A DNA stretch of 64,000 nucleotides from Rhabdobacter roseus (lineage in GTDB: Bacteria > Bacteroidota > Bacteroidia > Cytophagales > Spirosomataceae), in the NCBI RefSeq assembly GCF_014202275.1, contig NZ_JACHGF010000007.1, positions 124,001 to 188,000 of the forward strand, read 5' to 3'. The notes below the pieces were generated by a model. That model did not search any database, was not told where the DNA came from, and was given only the letters and a program-made list of their open reading frames with translations. Shown here in pieces: positions 1 to 9,000 of the stretch; position 1 is the stretch's first letter, and each line of letters begins with the position of its first letter. A program made the translations under genes and the position numbers.

Positions 1-1
1 G

Positions 2-811
2 GGGACGGTTACGCAGGAGCAAAAAGACAAGCTTCGTAACCAGCTCTACGATCTTAAAAAGCGCGCCGAAAGCAAAGAAGAGTTTTCCATGCTGGCTCAG
101 ATCTACTCAGAGGATTTGGGGTCGGCCAAAAACGGGGGCGACCTGGGGTTTGCCAAGCGGGGTGCCATGGTACCTACCTTTGAAGGCGCTGCGCTGGCGC
201 TGAAACCCGGTGAGATCTCAGACGTGGTGGAGAGTCCCTTTGGCTTTCACCTGATCCAGCTTATCGAAACGCGCGGGGCAGAGTACCACGCGCGCCACAT
301 CCTGCTTCGGCCCGACTACAACCGAGGCACCGACGTAACCGAGGCCACCCGCTACCTCGATAGCCTGCGTACGCTTATTCAATCGGATACCTTGCAGTTT
401 GCCCAAGCCGCCCGGGAGCATTCCGAAGACCCGGAGTCGGCCGACGCCGGTGGCCTGCTCCAAGATCCCGAATCGGGCATGACGCGGCTTCCGCTGGATG
501 CCTCCATGGACCCTGCCCTGTATTTTGCCATTGATACCATGAAGGTAGGCTCGGTGAGCCCGCCGATCTCCTACCGGACGAGCGACGGCCGGAGCGCGAT
601 GCGCATCATTTGGTATAAGCAGAAAACGGAGCCCCATACCGCCAACCTTCGCGACGATTACGAAAAAATAGCGCAGATTGTACTGGTTAACAAAAAGAAT
701 AACGCCCTGGAAGAATGGTTCAAAAAGGCTGAAGGAGATGTGTTCATCAGCGTGGAGCCCGAGTTTCAGAAGTGCAGTATCTTTGGTCTGTCGCCCGTTG
801 CCAGTCAATAG
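2..811 (+). CDS. PpiC/SurA-type peptidyl-prolyl isomerase (5' end outside window)
   Basis: The reading frame is open from the first bases of the window, so the start lies upstream. The visible 269 residues hold the end of one parvulin (PpiC) domain (pattern SEDLGSAKNGGDLGF ... GFHLIQLIETR) and a second, more divergent one beginning at YHARHILLRP. Two successive parvulin domains are the layout of SurA-type chaperones, which help outer-membrane proteins fold in the periplasm. The C-terminal tail is long and charged. The next gene (moxR-like) starts 52 bp downstream on the same strand. Family assignment is firm; that it is the SurA orthologue rather than another periplasmic PPIase is inference because the N-terminal chaperone part is not visible. 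Confidence 0.85.
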   Translation, partial: GTVTQEQKDKLRNQLYDLKKRAESKEEFSMLAQIYSEDLGSAKNGGDLGFAKRGAMVPTFEGAALALKPGEISDVVESPFGFHLIQLIETRGAEYHARHILLRPDYNRGTDVTEATRYLDSLRTLIQSDTLQFAQAAREHSEDPESADAGGLLQDPESGMTRLPLDASMDPALYFAIDTMKVGSVSPPISYRTSDGRSAMRIIWYKQKTEPHTANLRDDYEKIAQIVLVNKKNNALEEWFKKAEGDVFISVEPEFQKCSIFGLSPVASQ

Positions 812-863
812 CAGGCCCCTTTTATTCCTAACCTAATATATTCCTTCACCCAACTGCATCATC

Positions 864-1826
864 GTGAAATATCAATCGGACGTAGAAGCCGCCGAGGCCA
901 TGAACCAGTCCTACCAGAAACTTCGTGCCGAAATCGGACAGGTTATCGTGGGTCAGGAAGAAGTAGTTAAGCTGTTGCTCACGGCTATTTTCTGTCAGGG
1001 ACACTGCCTGCTGGTGGGAGTACCCGGATTGGCCAAAACCCTGCTCATTCAGACCATCGCGTCTTCACTGGACCTGAGTTTTAACCGCATCCAATTTACG
1101 CCCGACCTCATGCCTTCGGATATTCTGGGGTCCGAAACCCTGGATCAGCAGCGGAATTTCAAGTTTATCCGCGGTCCCGTGTTTGCCAACATTATTCTGG
1201 CCGATGAGATCAACCGGACGCCACCCAAAACCCAGGCGGCCCTGCTCGAAGCCATGCAGGAATATTCCGTGACCATTGCCGGGCAAAAGCACGCATTGGA
1301 CCGCCCGTTCTTTGTGTTGGCTACCCAAAACCCCATCGAGCAGGAAGGTACCTACCCCCTACCCGAGGCCCAGCTGGACCGCTTCATGTTCATGATTTCG
1401 CTGGACTACCCAGCCTACGCCGAGGAGGTCAATATTGTAAAAAATACCACGACCGACCGGCGGCACCAGGTACGGGAAGTACTAAGCGCGGCAGAGATTA
1501 CCGAGTTCCAGCACCTGGTGCGGCGCGTGCCCGTCACGGATCATGTCATCGAGTACGCGGTGAAGCTTGTTCATAAAACCCGGCCCAACACCGCGCTGGC
1601 GGCGAAGGAAGCCAACGACTACCTGGAATGGGGCGCGGGCCCACGGGCCTCGCAGGCCCTCATCCTGGCCGCCAAATGCAACGCCTTGCTGGCGGGCAAG
1701 TACTCTCCGGACATCGAAGATGTGAAGGCGGTGGCCTTGCCGGTGCTGCGCCACCGGATCGTTCGAAACTTCAAGGCCGAAGCCGAGGGCATCACCCTGG
1801 ACGACGTCATTGGCAAGCTTGCCTAA
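864..1826 (+). CDS. MoxR-family AAA+ ATPase
   Basis: 320 residues with a GTG start; an in-frame ATG at 900 is an alternative. Walker A is GVPGLAKT (residues 52-59), Walker B ILADEIN (about 111-117), followed by the sensor region ATQNPIEQEGTYPLPEAQLDRF that is typical of MoxR/AAA_3 proteins. MoxR ATPases act as chaperones that insert cofactors or mature partner proteins, commonly with VWA-domain proteins encoded beside them. No VWA gene is seen here, so the client is unknown. The gene ends just before a strong terminator. Length is normal for the family. Confidence 0.93.
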   Translation: MKYQSDVEAAEAMNQSYQKLRAEIGQVIVGQEEVVKLLLTAIFCQGHCLLVGVPGLAKTLLIQTIASSLDLSFNRIQFTPDLMPSDILGSETLDQQRNFKFIRGPVFANIILADEINRTPPKTQAALLEAMQEYSVTIAGQKHALDRPFFVLATQNPIEQEGTYPLPEAQLDRFMFMISLDYPAYAEEVNIVKNTTTDRRHQVREVLSAAEITEFQHLVRRVPVTDHVIEYAVKLVHKTRPNTALAAKEANDYLEWGAGPRASQALILAAKCNALLAGKYSPDIEDVKAVALPVLRHRIVRNFKAEAEGITLDDVIGKLA

Positions 1827-1832
1827 TTGGAG

Positions 1833-1858
1833 AAGCCCCGAATTTTGGGGCTTTTTTT
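1833..1858 (+). terminator. Rho-independent terminator of the MoxR gene
   Basis: Stem AAGCCCC (1833-1839) / GGGGCTT (1847-1853) with a 7-nt loop, followed by a run of T to 1858. It starts 7 nt after the stop codon. Confidence 0.88.
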
Positions 1859-1972
1859 ATAGTTAAATAGTAATAAAACCCCGATGGTCGGTATTAGTTA
1901 GCAGGGAAGCACCTTATCTTTCCATTCAAAAAAATATCTTTCTTTACAATTAGCTTAATGTACCCATTGCCC

Positions 1973-3565
1973 ATGACAACGATTCAAGGAAAAAATTTTA
2001 TAGGGTATTCACTGTCTGCGCTGGCTACCAAAACGTTCCGATCGTACGTACCCGCTCAGGACAACTACCTGGAGGAGACGTTTCACCCGGCTACGCCCGA
2101 CGAGGTAGAACAAACCATGGCCCTGGCCGAAAAAGCCTTCGATACTTACGCTTCGCTTCCGGCTAGCCAACGAGCCGACTTCCTGGTGGCCATCACCGAA
2201 GAAATCATGGCCTTGGGCGATGCGTTACTTGAGCGCGCTCATCTTGAGACTGGCCTGCCTATGCCCCGGCTTCAGGGAGAGCGCGGCCGTACTGTCAATC
2301 AGCTACTCCAATTTGCCGACCTCATTCGGGAAGGCTCCTGGGTTGAAGCCCGAATCGATACCGCCCTTCCCGATCGTGCCCCCGCTCCCAAACCGGATCT
2401 CCGTAAGATGCTGATTCCGATCGGCCCCATTGTGGTGTTTGGTTCCAGTAATTTTCCGTTTGCGTACTCCGTAGCTGGCGTGGATACGGGTCCGGCGCTG
2501 GCCGCCGGGAATCCGGTGATCGTCAAGGCACACCCTGCACATCCGGGCGTGAGCGATCTTACGGCTCAGGCTATCGTGAAGGCTGCCCAGCGCACCGGCA
2601 TGCCCGAGGGCGTTTTCTCCATGCTCTACGATGACGGCCACGAGGTAGGTACCGCGCTGGTGCAACATCCCGCTACCAAAGCGGTAGGCTTTACTGGCTC
2701 CATGAAAGGGGGAATGGCCCTCTACAAAATGGCGATGGAGCGGGACGAACCCATTCCGGTCTTTGCCGAAATGGGCAGTGTGAATCCCGTGGTGATCTTG
2801 CCCAAAGCGCTCGAAAGCCGTACCGAAAGCCTGGCCAAGACCTTGGCCGGGTCGGTCACGTTGGGTGCGGGGCAGTTCTGTACCAATCCGGGTTTAGTAT
2901 TCACCGTTCAATCTCCGGCGCTGGCTCAGTTTGAAGCAAGTTTCCAGCAGGAAATAGCGGGCGTAGCTTCGGCTACCATGCTCACGGCGGGGATTTGCCA
3001 AAATTACCGGAGCCTACGAGATGAGGCCGTGGCGCACGAAGGGGTAAAAATCCTGCATCGGTCCGAAGCCGAAGCCAACCATAGCAACCAGGCCGAAGCT
3101 ACTTTGGCTCGCGTAGACGCCAAAACTTTTATTGACAACCCTACCTTACAGGAAGAAGTATTTGGGCCTTTTTCGCTGCTTGTGGTTTGCGAAGATACGG
3201 AAGAACTCTATACCGCCTTGGCCCTGCTGAAAGGGCAGCTCACCACCTCGCTCATGGCCGATGCCGAGGAGGCAGCGCAGTACCCGCAGCTGCTTCGCCT
3301 CCTGACCCGGCGGGCCGGACGCTTTATCATGAACGGGGTACCTACAGGGGTAGAAGTATGCGCTGCCATGCACCACGGCGGACCATTTCCGTCGACTACC
3401 GACTCCCGCTTCACCTCCGTAGGGCGCGACGCCATCCTGCGCTTCGTGCGCCCGCAGTCTTTTCAGGATTGGGATAACTCGCTTCTGCCCGCTGAGCTCC
3501 AAAACGAAAATCCACGGGGTATTTGGCGGCTGGTCAACAATGATTGGACCCAGGCGCACGTTTAG
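1973..3565 (+). CDS. NADP-type aldehyde dehydrogenase, alpha-ketoglutaric semialdehyde dehydrogenase family
   Basis: Aldehyde dehydrogenase of about 530 residues. The catalytic Cys sits in GQFCTNPG (about residue 303 from this start) and the general-base Glu in FAEMGS (about 266); the oxyanion Asn region reads FGSSNFPFA. These local sequences resemble the alpha-ketoglutaric semialdehyde (2,5-dioxovalerate) dehydrogenase group, which makes 2-oxoglutarate at the end of pentose, glucarate or hydroxyproline breakdown. I prefer the ATG at 1973 to the ATG at 1958 because homologues begin close to the TIQGKNFIG motif. It stands alone between two terminators with no sugar-acid genes adjacent, so the substrate is inferred from family resemblance only. 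Confidence 0.85.
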   Translation: MTTIQGKNFIGYSLSALATKTFRSYVPAQDNYLEETFHPATPDEVEQTMALAEKAFDTYASLPASQRADFLVAITEEIMALGDALLERAHLETGLPMPRLQGERGRTVNQLLQFADLIREGSWVEARIDTALPDRAPAPKPDLRKMLIPIGPIVVFGSSNFPFAYSVAGVDTGPALAAGNPVIVKAHPAHPGVSDLTAQAIVKAAQRTGMPEGVFSMLYDDGHEVGTALVQHPATKAVGFTGSMKGGMALYKMAMERDEPIPVFAEMGSVNPVVILPKALESRTESLAKTLAGSVTLGAGQFCTNPGLVFTVQSPALAQFEASFQQEIAGVASATMLTAGICQNYRSLRDEAVAHEGVKILHRSEAEANHSNQAEATLARVDAKTFIDNPTLQEEVFGPFSLLVVCEDTEELYTALALLKGQLTTSLMADAEEAAQYPQLLRLLTRRAGRFIMNGVPTGVEVCAAMHHGGPFPSTTDSRFTSVGRDAILRFVRPQSFQDWDNSLLPAELQNENPRGIWRLVNNDWTQAHV

Positions 3566-3583
3566 AGTATAGTCGTTTTAACG

Positions 3584-3628
3584 ACCGGGTGGACGAACGC
3601 AGTGATCGTCCACCCGGTTCTTTTTTTT
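3584..3628 (+). terminator. Strong terminator after the aldehyde dehydrogenase gene
   Basis: A perfect 13-bp stem, ACCGGGTGGACGA (3584-3596) with its complement at 3606-3618, 9-nt loop, then TC and eight T. It rules out translation starts inside it for the next gene. Confidence 0.95.
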
Positions 3629-3655
3629 AGGTCCCCCACACGTTCATCATTCTGT

Positions 3656-4081
3656 ATGCTACGTATTGCTTTTTCTCTTTGCTTTTGTTTTCTGCTGTTT
3701 TCAAGTTTGGCACCTGCGGCCCGGGCTCAGCCCAAGCCTTATCCCATCGACCTGGCCGTGAGTGATTGCCTGGAAGTGAACTCCTCAACAGCCGGTATGG
3801 TACAGTGCCTCCAGAAAGGCTACGAGAAGTGGGATGAAGAGCTCAACAAGCAGTACAAAAAACTTTTCTCCCGTCTTAATAAAGAGCAAAAAGCGGCTCT
3901 TCAGGCGACCCAGCGCGAATGGATGAAATTTCGGGACCTGGAATTGGCCTACCTCACGGAGCTGTACGCCACGCAGGAAGGTACCTTGTACCGGATCTCG
4001 CTGGCGAGTGAACAGCTGGAGCTAATCAAAAAAAGGGCGCTGGTGCTAGAAAAACACAACGAGCTGCTGGACATGAAATAA
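3656..4081 (+). CDS. Secreted LprI/DUF1311-family protein
   Basis: 141 residues from the ATG at 3656. A frame extending further 5' would begin inside the preceding terminator, so that start is rejected. Residues 1-25 form a signal peptide with a hydrophobic core and an A-R-A-Q cleavage region. The mature part has the pattern DC...MVQCLQKGYEKWDEELNKQYKKL and RXWMKFRDLE, which matches the LprI/DUF1311 family (lysozyme-inhibitor-like; two Cys probably form a disulfide). The biological target here is unknown. It converges on the mocA-like gene with only 15 bp between the stop codons. Confidence 0.8.
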   Translation: MLRIAFSLCFCFLLFSSLAPAARAQPKPYPIDLAVSDCLEVNSSTAGMVQCLQKGYEKWDEELNKQYKKLFSRLNKEQKAALQATQREWMKFRDLELAYLTELYATQEGTLYRISLASEQLELIKKRALVLEKHNELLDMK

Positions 4082-4096
4082 AAGTACCCCGCCGGG

Positions 4097-4684
4097 CTAT
4101 TGCTGATACCGCCGGTAGTCTTCGGGGGTGTCCAGGTCAATGGCTCCCTGATCAAATGCTACCCAGGCGATCTCCTGCTTGTGTTTTTGCAATACCGCCT
4201 TGGCTCCCTGATCGCCCTGCAAATAGGTCAGTTCGCCAAAAAGCGCTGATCCTAACAAGGCAGGTACCCCCCAGGCCTCGCCGTACCGGCACACCACGGC
4301 TTTTTTACCCGATTCCCGGTAGGTGACCAGCATTTGCTCCAGCAGGCCGGGAGTTACAAACGGCTGATCACACACCAGCAACAGGACCGCCTCCAGGTCC
4401 CGCTCCGTCATGTAGGTAGCGGCAAGTCCCATCTTCACCGAACTCGCCATCCCTTCCTGCCACTTGGGATTGTCCACGATGGTCAGCGGCAGGCCTTTCA
4501 GTTCAGGTACTACCACCTGTTTATTTGCGCCCACTACCACCACCACCGGGCGGCAGGCGGTAGCCAGGGCGGTCTCGGCCGTATGCCGAAGCAGGCTTTT
4601 TTCGTTCTCGATGGGTAACGTTTGCTTGGGAGTACCCATGCGTTGGGAAGCCCCGGCGGCCAAAATGATGATTCCGATGGACAT
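4097..4684 (-). CDS. MocA-like molybdenum cofactor nucleotidyltransferase
   Basis: 195 residues with the N-terminal nucleotide-binding signature LAAGASQRMG and a conserved CDQPFVT segment, as in MobA-like NTP transferases of the MocA (CTP:molybdopterin cytidylyltransferase) / YgbP-like group. Known members add a nucleotide to molybdopterin for xanthine-oxidase-type enzymes. A molybdenum hydroxylase is not present in the window. The SoxC-type enzyme at 51398 uses molybdenum cofactor, but that family normally takes the non-nucleotide form, so I do not link the two. The substrate is therefore tentative. Confidence 0.8.
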   Translation of the reverse strand: MSIGIIILAAGASQRMGTPKQTLPIENEKSLLRHTAETALATACRPVVVVVGANKQVVVPELKGLPLTIVDNPKWQEGMASSVKMGLAATYMTERDLEAVLLLVCDQPFVTPGLLEQMLVTYRESGKKAVVCRYGEAWGVPALLGSALFGELTYLQGDQGAKAVLQKHKQEIAWVAFDQGAIDLDTPEDYRRYQQ

Positions 4685-4870
4685 GAAATTAAAGCTAAAT
4701 CACCGCGACAGATGCGCGCTCGTGTACACTGATTTTGTCGAGGTACCTAGTTAGCACTTTTTTAAAAGAAGTCAAAAGGGTACTTGATAAAGTACCCCAC
4801 TGCCGCTGTTTTTCGTTATTCCAGGTACCTCGCTGGTGTGTTACCTTACAAATGTTGTTAGCGATCATAT

Positions 4871-4891
4871 AAAAACGGACATCCCGTCCGT
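4871..4891 (-). terminator. Terminator of truA
   Basis: Read on the minus strand: ACGGAC, 5-nt loop, GTCCGT (4875-4891), then TTTTTATAT (plus-strand AAAAA at 4871-4875). It lies 31 nt beyond the truA stop codon. Confidence 0.8.
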
Positions 4892-4921
4892 GGTACTAGT
4901 AAAAGAAAAATAGGCAGAAGC

Positions 4922-5668
4922 TTATGAAAACAGCTCCGCCGGGTACCCTACCTCCGTCAGGAACAACCCGTGCGCCGGAGCCTGCGCGCCCGCCTGCTTG
5001 CGGTTTTTGGCGAGGATCACTTGCTCAAAATCCGCCACCGTCCGTTTTTCCAGCCCCACTTCCAGCAAAGTACCCACCAGCGCCCGCACCATGCCGCGCA
5101 AGAAACGGTTGGCCCGCACCCGAAAGACCAACGCCTCTCCGTGAAGTACCCATTGGGCCTCATTGATGGCACAGCGGAACGTTTTGACGTCGGTATGAAT
5201 TTTACTAAAACTCTCGAAGTCGTCGTAACGCAGCAGCAGCGCCGCCGCTTCGTTCATAGCGACCACGTCCAGCGCAGGCCGAAACAGGTAGGCCTGCTGG
5301 TACTGAAATGGGCTTTTGTGCCGAATAATCCGGTATTCATAACAACGGTGCGTGGCCGCAAAGCGTGAGTGCAGATCGGGAGGTACTTGCAAAAGTTGGC
5401 GCACGGCAATATCATGCGGCAAAAGTCCGTTCAGGCTATTGACCACTTTCCCTACCTCCGGCAGCGGCCCCGGTAGGTCAAAATGGGCAAATTGCTGCTC
5501 GGCGTGCACGCCCGTATCCGTTCGGCTGCTACCCACGAGCTCAATCGGCTGCCGAAGTACCTTTTGCATCACCTCTTCCAGCACCTGTTGCACCGCCAGG
5601 GCGTTGGGTTGTTTTTGCCAGCCATTGTACCGGGTACCCTGGTAGCTACATTCGATGAAATACCGCAT
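4922..5668 (-). CDS. truA: tRNA pseudouridine(38-40) synthase
   Basis: 248 residues, full length for TruA. The catalytic Asp is D51 in GSSRTDTGVHA, and the conserved RANRFLRGMVRALVGTL segment of the second half is present. The enzyme converts uridines 38-40 of the tRNA anticodon arm to pseudouridine in the cytoplasm. It is transcribed divergently from glnS, with about 290 bp between them, and is followed by its own terminator. Confidence 0.97.
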   Translation of the reverse strand: MRYFIECSYQGTRYNGWQKQPNALAVQQVLEEVMQKVLRQPIELVGSSRTDTGVHAEQQFAHFDLPGPLPEVGKVVNSLNGLLPHDIAVRQLLQVPPDLHSRFAATHRCYEYRIIRHKSPFQYQQAYLFRPALDVVAMNEAAALLLRYDDFESFSKIHTDVKTFRCAINEAQWVLHGEALVFRVRANRFLRGMVRALVGTLLEVGLEKRTVADFEQVILAKNRKQAGAQAPAHGLFLTEVGYPAELFS

Positions 5669-5718
5669 GGCACAAAGATACGCGCTCCGGGAAGATCAAC
5701 GCGGCCACGGACTAACAA

Positions 5719-5841
5719 AAAACGCCACAACCAGCAGTCGTGACGTTTTAGTATCATCCGGTTAAAAAAGTAAAGGCTAATGGGTGGGTACGGAAGCCGT
5801 GGTAGCAGCCCCGCCAAAGTACCTTTGCATGAACAAAAATA
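5719..5841 (-). other. Possible short transcript: mini-ORF plus terminator hairpin
   Basis: On the minus strand a TAnnTTTG-type box (5841-5834, TATTTTTG) is followed at the expected start position by an ATG at 5830 and a 17-codon frame (MQRYFGGAATTASVPTH, stop at 5777). Downstream comes a hairpin AAAACG-a-CAC / GTG-c-CGTTTT (5749-5719) with a long T run. No clear -33 box is seen. The hairpin ends nothing else: truA starts at 5668 on the same strand and glnS reads away. It may be a leaderless mini-gene, a small RNA, or chance. Confidence 0.3.
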
Positions 5842-5900
5842 GCATAATACAAGTACTGTGTTGTACGATAAAGACACATTTTTTCGTGCCGCTAAAAACC

Positions 5901-5932
5901 TTGTTTCGTTAGCGGGAAGTGAATTAACTTTG
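5901..5932 (+). promoter_or_regulatory. Bacteroidota-type promoter of glnS
   Basis: TTG at 5901-5903, 21-nt spacer, TAACTTTG at 5925-5932, giving a start near 5938, about 20 nt before the glnS ATG. Matches the TTG / TAnnTTTG consensus. Confidence 0.75.
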
Positions 5933-5957
5933 AAGAAATATTTGTATTGCCAGCGAT

Positions 5958-7634
5958 ATGACCACCGAAGAAAAAAAAGAAGAGAAAGCGCTTAACTTCA
6001 TCGAGGAGATCGTAGAAGAAGATATTCGGGCGGGCAAGCACGCCGGCCGGGTACTTACCCGCTTTCCGCCGGAGCCCAACGGGTACCTGCACATTGGCCA
6101 CGCCAAATCCATTTGTCTGAACTTCGGACTGGCCAACCGGTACGGCGGCGGTACCAACCTCCGCTTCGACGACACCAACCCCGTGACGGAAGACACCGAG
6201 TACGTGGAGTCCATCAAGTACGACGTGCGCTGGCTGGGCTTCAACTGGGTCAATGAACTCTACGCTTCCGACTACTTCGAGCAGCTGTACGCCTTTGCCG
6301 TAGACCTCATCAAAAAAGGATTAGCCTACGTCGACGACTCCACCGCCGAAGAAATTGCCGCGCTCAAAGGTACCCCTACCGAACCCGGCACCAACAGCCC
6401 CTACCGCAACCGCTCGGTTGAAGAAAATCTCGACCTGTTTGAGCGGATGCGCCGCGGTGAGTTTGCCGAGGGCAGCCGGGTACTTCGGGCCAAGGTAGAC
6501 ATGGCTTCGCCCAACATGCACCTGCGCGACCCGCTTATGTACCGCATCAAGTTTGCGCACCACCACCGCACCGGCGACGCCTGGTGCATCTACCCCATGT
6601 ACGACTTCGCCCACGGCCAGTCGGACTCCATCGAGACCATCACGCACTCCATCTGTACGCTGGAGTTTATACCCCACCGCCCGCTGTACGACTGGTTCAT
6701 CGAGAAGCTCGATATATTCCCCTCGCGGCAGTACGAGTTTGCGCGCCTCAACCTGACGTACACCGTCATGAGCAAGCGGAAGCTCCTGCAGCTCGTCAAT
6801 GAAAAGCACGTGAGTGGCTGGAATGACCCGCGCATGCCCACCATTTCGGGTATGCGTCGGCGCGGCTACACGCCCGAATCCATCCGGAATTTCTGTGACC
6901 GCATCGGGGTAGCCAAGCGCGAAAACCTCATCGACGTGGGCCTGCTGGAGTTTTTTGTGCGGGAAGACCTGAACAAGAAAGCCCAGCGGCGCATGGTAGT
7001 GCTCGACCCGCTGAAGGTCGTGATCACGAATTTCCCCGAGGGTCAAACCGAGGTATGCTACAGTGAAAACAACCCGGAAGAACCCGCCACAGGCTCGCGC
7101 GAAGTACCCTTCACGCGGGAGCTGTACATCGAGCGCGAGGACTTCATGGAGAACCCGCCCAAGAAGTACTTCCGCCTGGCCCCCGGCCAGCAGGTGCGCC
7201 TCAAAAGTGCGTACATCATCACCTGCGACGAGGTACTTAAAGACGCAAACGGCGACGTGACGGAGGTACATTGCTCCTACGTCGAAAACAGCAAAAGTGG
7301 GCAGGATACGTCGGGCATCAACGTAAAGGGTACTTTGCACTGGGTGTCGGCCACGCAGGCCGTGCCGGTAGAAATACGGCTCTACGACCGCCTCTTCAAG
7401 GTAGAAGACCCGTCGTCGGAAGAAGGTGATTTCAAAACGTATATCAATTCTGATTCGCTGGAAGTGATTACCGGCTACGCCGAGCCCGCGCTTCAAGGTA
7501 CCGAGCCGGATGAGTCGTTCCAGTTTTTGCGGAAGGGGTACTTTTGCGCCGATATTGACAGCAGCCCGGATAAACCCGTCTTCAACCGCACCGTCACCCT
7601 GCGCGATACTTGGGCCAAAAACGCCGCCAAGTAA
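5958..7634 (+). CDS. glnS: Glutaminyl-tRNA synthetase
   Basis: 558 residues, full length. Class I synthetase signatures are HIGH (HIGHAKS, residues 45-48) and MSKRK (about 270-274), with [15 protein letters not shown] and FDDTNP strongly typical of GlnRS; the C-terminal beta-barrel anticodon-binding domain follows. It charges tRNA(Gln) directly. Presence of GlnRS in Bacteroidota is common. The promoter at 5901 and the terminator at 7658 make it a single-gene unit. Several long open frames on the other strand within it are codon-bias shadows. Confidence 0.98.
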   Translation: MTTEEKKEEKALNFIEEIVEEDIRAGKHAGRVLTRFPPEPNGYLHIGHAKSICLNFGLANRYGGGTNLRFDDTNPVTEDTEYVESIKYDVRWLGFNWVNELYASDYFEQLYAFAVDLIKKGLAYVDDSTAEEIAALKGTPTEPGTNSPYRNRSVEENLDLFERMRRGEFAEGSRVLRAKVDMASPNMHLRDPLMYRIKFAHHHRTGDAWCIYPMYDFAHGQSDSIETITHSICTLEFIPHRPLYDWFIEKLDIFPSRQYEFARLNLTYTVMSKRKLLQLVNEKHVSGWNDPRMPTISGMRRRGYTPESIRNFCDRIGVAKRENLIDVGLLEFFVREDLNKKAQRRMVVLDPLKVVITNFPEGQTEVCYSENNPEEPATGSREVPFTRELYIEREDFMENPPKKYFRLAPGQQVRLKSAYIITCDEVLKDANGDVTEVHCSYVENSKSGQDTSGINVKGTLHWVSATQAVPVEIRLYDRLFKVEDPSSEEGDFKTYINSDSLEVITGYAEPALQGTEPDESFQFLRKGYFCADIDSSPDKPVFNRTVTLRDTWAKNAAK

Positions 7635-7657
7635 GAGTAAAGTACCTTTGGAATACT

Positions 7658-7697
7658 ACAAAAAAATGAGACTCCTTCCGGGTCTCATTTTTTTTGT
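7658..7697 (+). terminator. Terminator of glnS
   Basis: Stem AAAAAATGAGAC... / GTCTCATTTTTT (within 7658-7697) with a short loop and T tract. The flanking A and T runs make it able to act in both directions. Confidence 0.92.
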
Positions 7698-7778
7698 AAC
7701 CCATTCATATCAAAACAACTAGGAGCGTCGTTGTGAAAGTACCCCCATTTTTTTCCACTCCTAAACCTACCTACCGCA

Positions 7779-8894
7779 ATGAAGAAGATCTGCTTGCTCG
7801 GACTATTGATGTGCCTCTCGGCAGTGGCGTCGGCTACCCACCTGATGGGCGGCGAAATTCAGGCCAAACACCTCAACGGCTTTACCTACGAAATTACGGT
7901 AATCCTTTACTTAAACAAACAAAACGGCGGCGCGGCAGTCGAGGCGCAAGAGCAGGTACTTGTATGCCTGGAAAACACGGAAAACGTACGGATCAATCGA
8001 ACTAGTACTGAGCCCATGCCGGGCGTTGCCTTTGCCGTTAAATGCACCTACCGAACCACCTACACCTTTGCGGCACCGGGTACCTACACAATACGTAGTA
8101 TTTTAGATAACCGAACAAATAATATCCTCAATGTCAATCTAGCTTCTCCATCGCAAGAAAGCTCCGGGGTAATCCAAACGACTCTCAACACGAATTTCCC
8201 TAACACGACGCCCTCTTTACCGAATCCTGTTTTGTTGACGGGCGTCCGGCAGGTGTTTACCACGCCCCTGGCCACCACCGACGTCGACGGGGACAGCCTG
8301 GCTTACCGCGTCACGCGCGTACTCAGAAGGAACGGCGCGGCTTGCCAGGCCGCAACGCCCGACCCAACCTACCGCTTCCCCAACGACCTTACCCAGGAAG
8401 GTACCTTTCGGGCAGAAAACGCCGCGCTGATTTGGAACGCCCCCACGCGGGTAGGTTCCTACCTCTACGCCCTGGTGATGGAAGAATGGCGGCAGGGGGT
8501 CAAAATCAGCGAAACGCTGCGCGAAAGCCTGGTCCTCGTCACCGACCAGGGCGGCACGCCGGTAACACTGCCTCCTTACGAAGTAGTAGGTTTCCACCCA
8601 TCGGACCCGATTACCTCCCTGACGCCGCTGGAATTCACAACCGCCGACATGGCTCTGAACCTCTACCCCGTTCCGAGTGAAGAATGGCTGCACGTGGAGG
8701 TCCAAAGTCGCCGCCCCGCCAGCCACCTCATCGAGCTGCTGAATGTGCAAGGCCGCACCCTCGACCAGGTCCATTTTACCGAGCCCGCCCCCCAGCGGTC
8801 GCATTCTTTCCGGGTAGGTACTTTGCCCCAGGGTGTGTACCTGATTCGGGTGCGGGGTGAGCAGCAGTCGCTGACGCGGAAGTTCGTTAAATAA
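7779..8894 (+). CDS. Secreted surface protein with type IX secretion C-terminal sorting domain
   Basis: 371 residues. Residues 1-19 are a signal peptide (MKKICLLGLLMCLSAVASA), cleaved before THLMGGEI, an opening often seen in Cytophagales T9SS cargo and gliding-associated adhesins. The middle is beta-rich with no enzyme motif. The last 80 or so residues (LNLYPVPSEEWLHVEV ... LPQGVYLIRV ... KFVK) form a type A T9SS sorting domain (Por_Secre_tail), which directs export across the outer membrane and is then removed. Role on the cell surface is unknown. It lies downstream of the glnS terminator and no clear promoter was seen just upstream. Confidence 0.88.
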   Translation: MKKICLLGLLMCLSAVASATHLMGGEIQAKHLNGFTYEITVILYLNKQNGGAAVEAQEQVLVCLENTENVRINRTSTEPMPGVAFAVKCTYRTTYTFAAPGTYTIRSILDNRTNNILNVNLASPSQESSGVIQTTLNTNFPNTTPSLPNPVLLTGVRQVFTTPLATTDVDGDSLAYRVTRVLRRNGAACQAATPDPTYRFPNDLTQEGTFRAENAALIWNAPTRVGSYLYALVMEEWRQGVKISETLRESLVLVTDQGGTPVTLPPYEVVGFHPSDPITSLTPLEFTTADMALNLYPVPSEEWLHVEVQSRRPASHLIELLNVQGRTLDQVHFTEPAPQRSHSFRVGTLPQGVYLIRVRGEQQSLTRKFVK

Positions 8895-8928
8895 TCCCCA
8901 ATTTATTTAGATCGATTTTAAATAGTTA

Positions 8929-8959
8929 TTGCTTCCTTAACAAGTAAGCCTTACCTTTG
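8929..8959 (+). promoter_or_regulatory. Promoter of the small conserved gene at 9001
   Basis: TTG at 8929-8931, 20-nt spacer, TACCTTTG at 8952-8959. The G of the box is the first base of a GTG that could be mistaken for the start codon, so the promoter shows that translation must begin further downstream. Confidence 0.72.
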
Positions 8960-9000
8960 TGGACGTTAAAGGTTCGTGTCAACCCAGCCCTACTATACAA

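Noticed and set aside
4097-4684. Linking the MocA-like gene to maturation of the SoxC-type enzyme
   Set aside because: Sulfite-oxidase-family enzymes use molybdopterin without the added cytidine nucleotide; 47 kb apart.
6321-7496. Long open frame on the minus strand (391 codons) inside glnS
   Set aside because: Complete overlap with a certain gene; composition reflects codon bias of glnS read backwards.
8959-8961. GTG as start of the small gene
   Set aside because: It is part of the -7 promoter element; GTG at 9001 fits the transcript.
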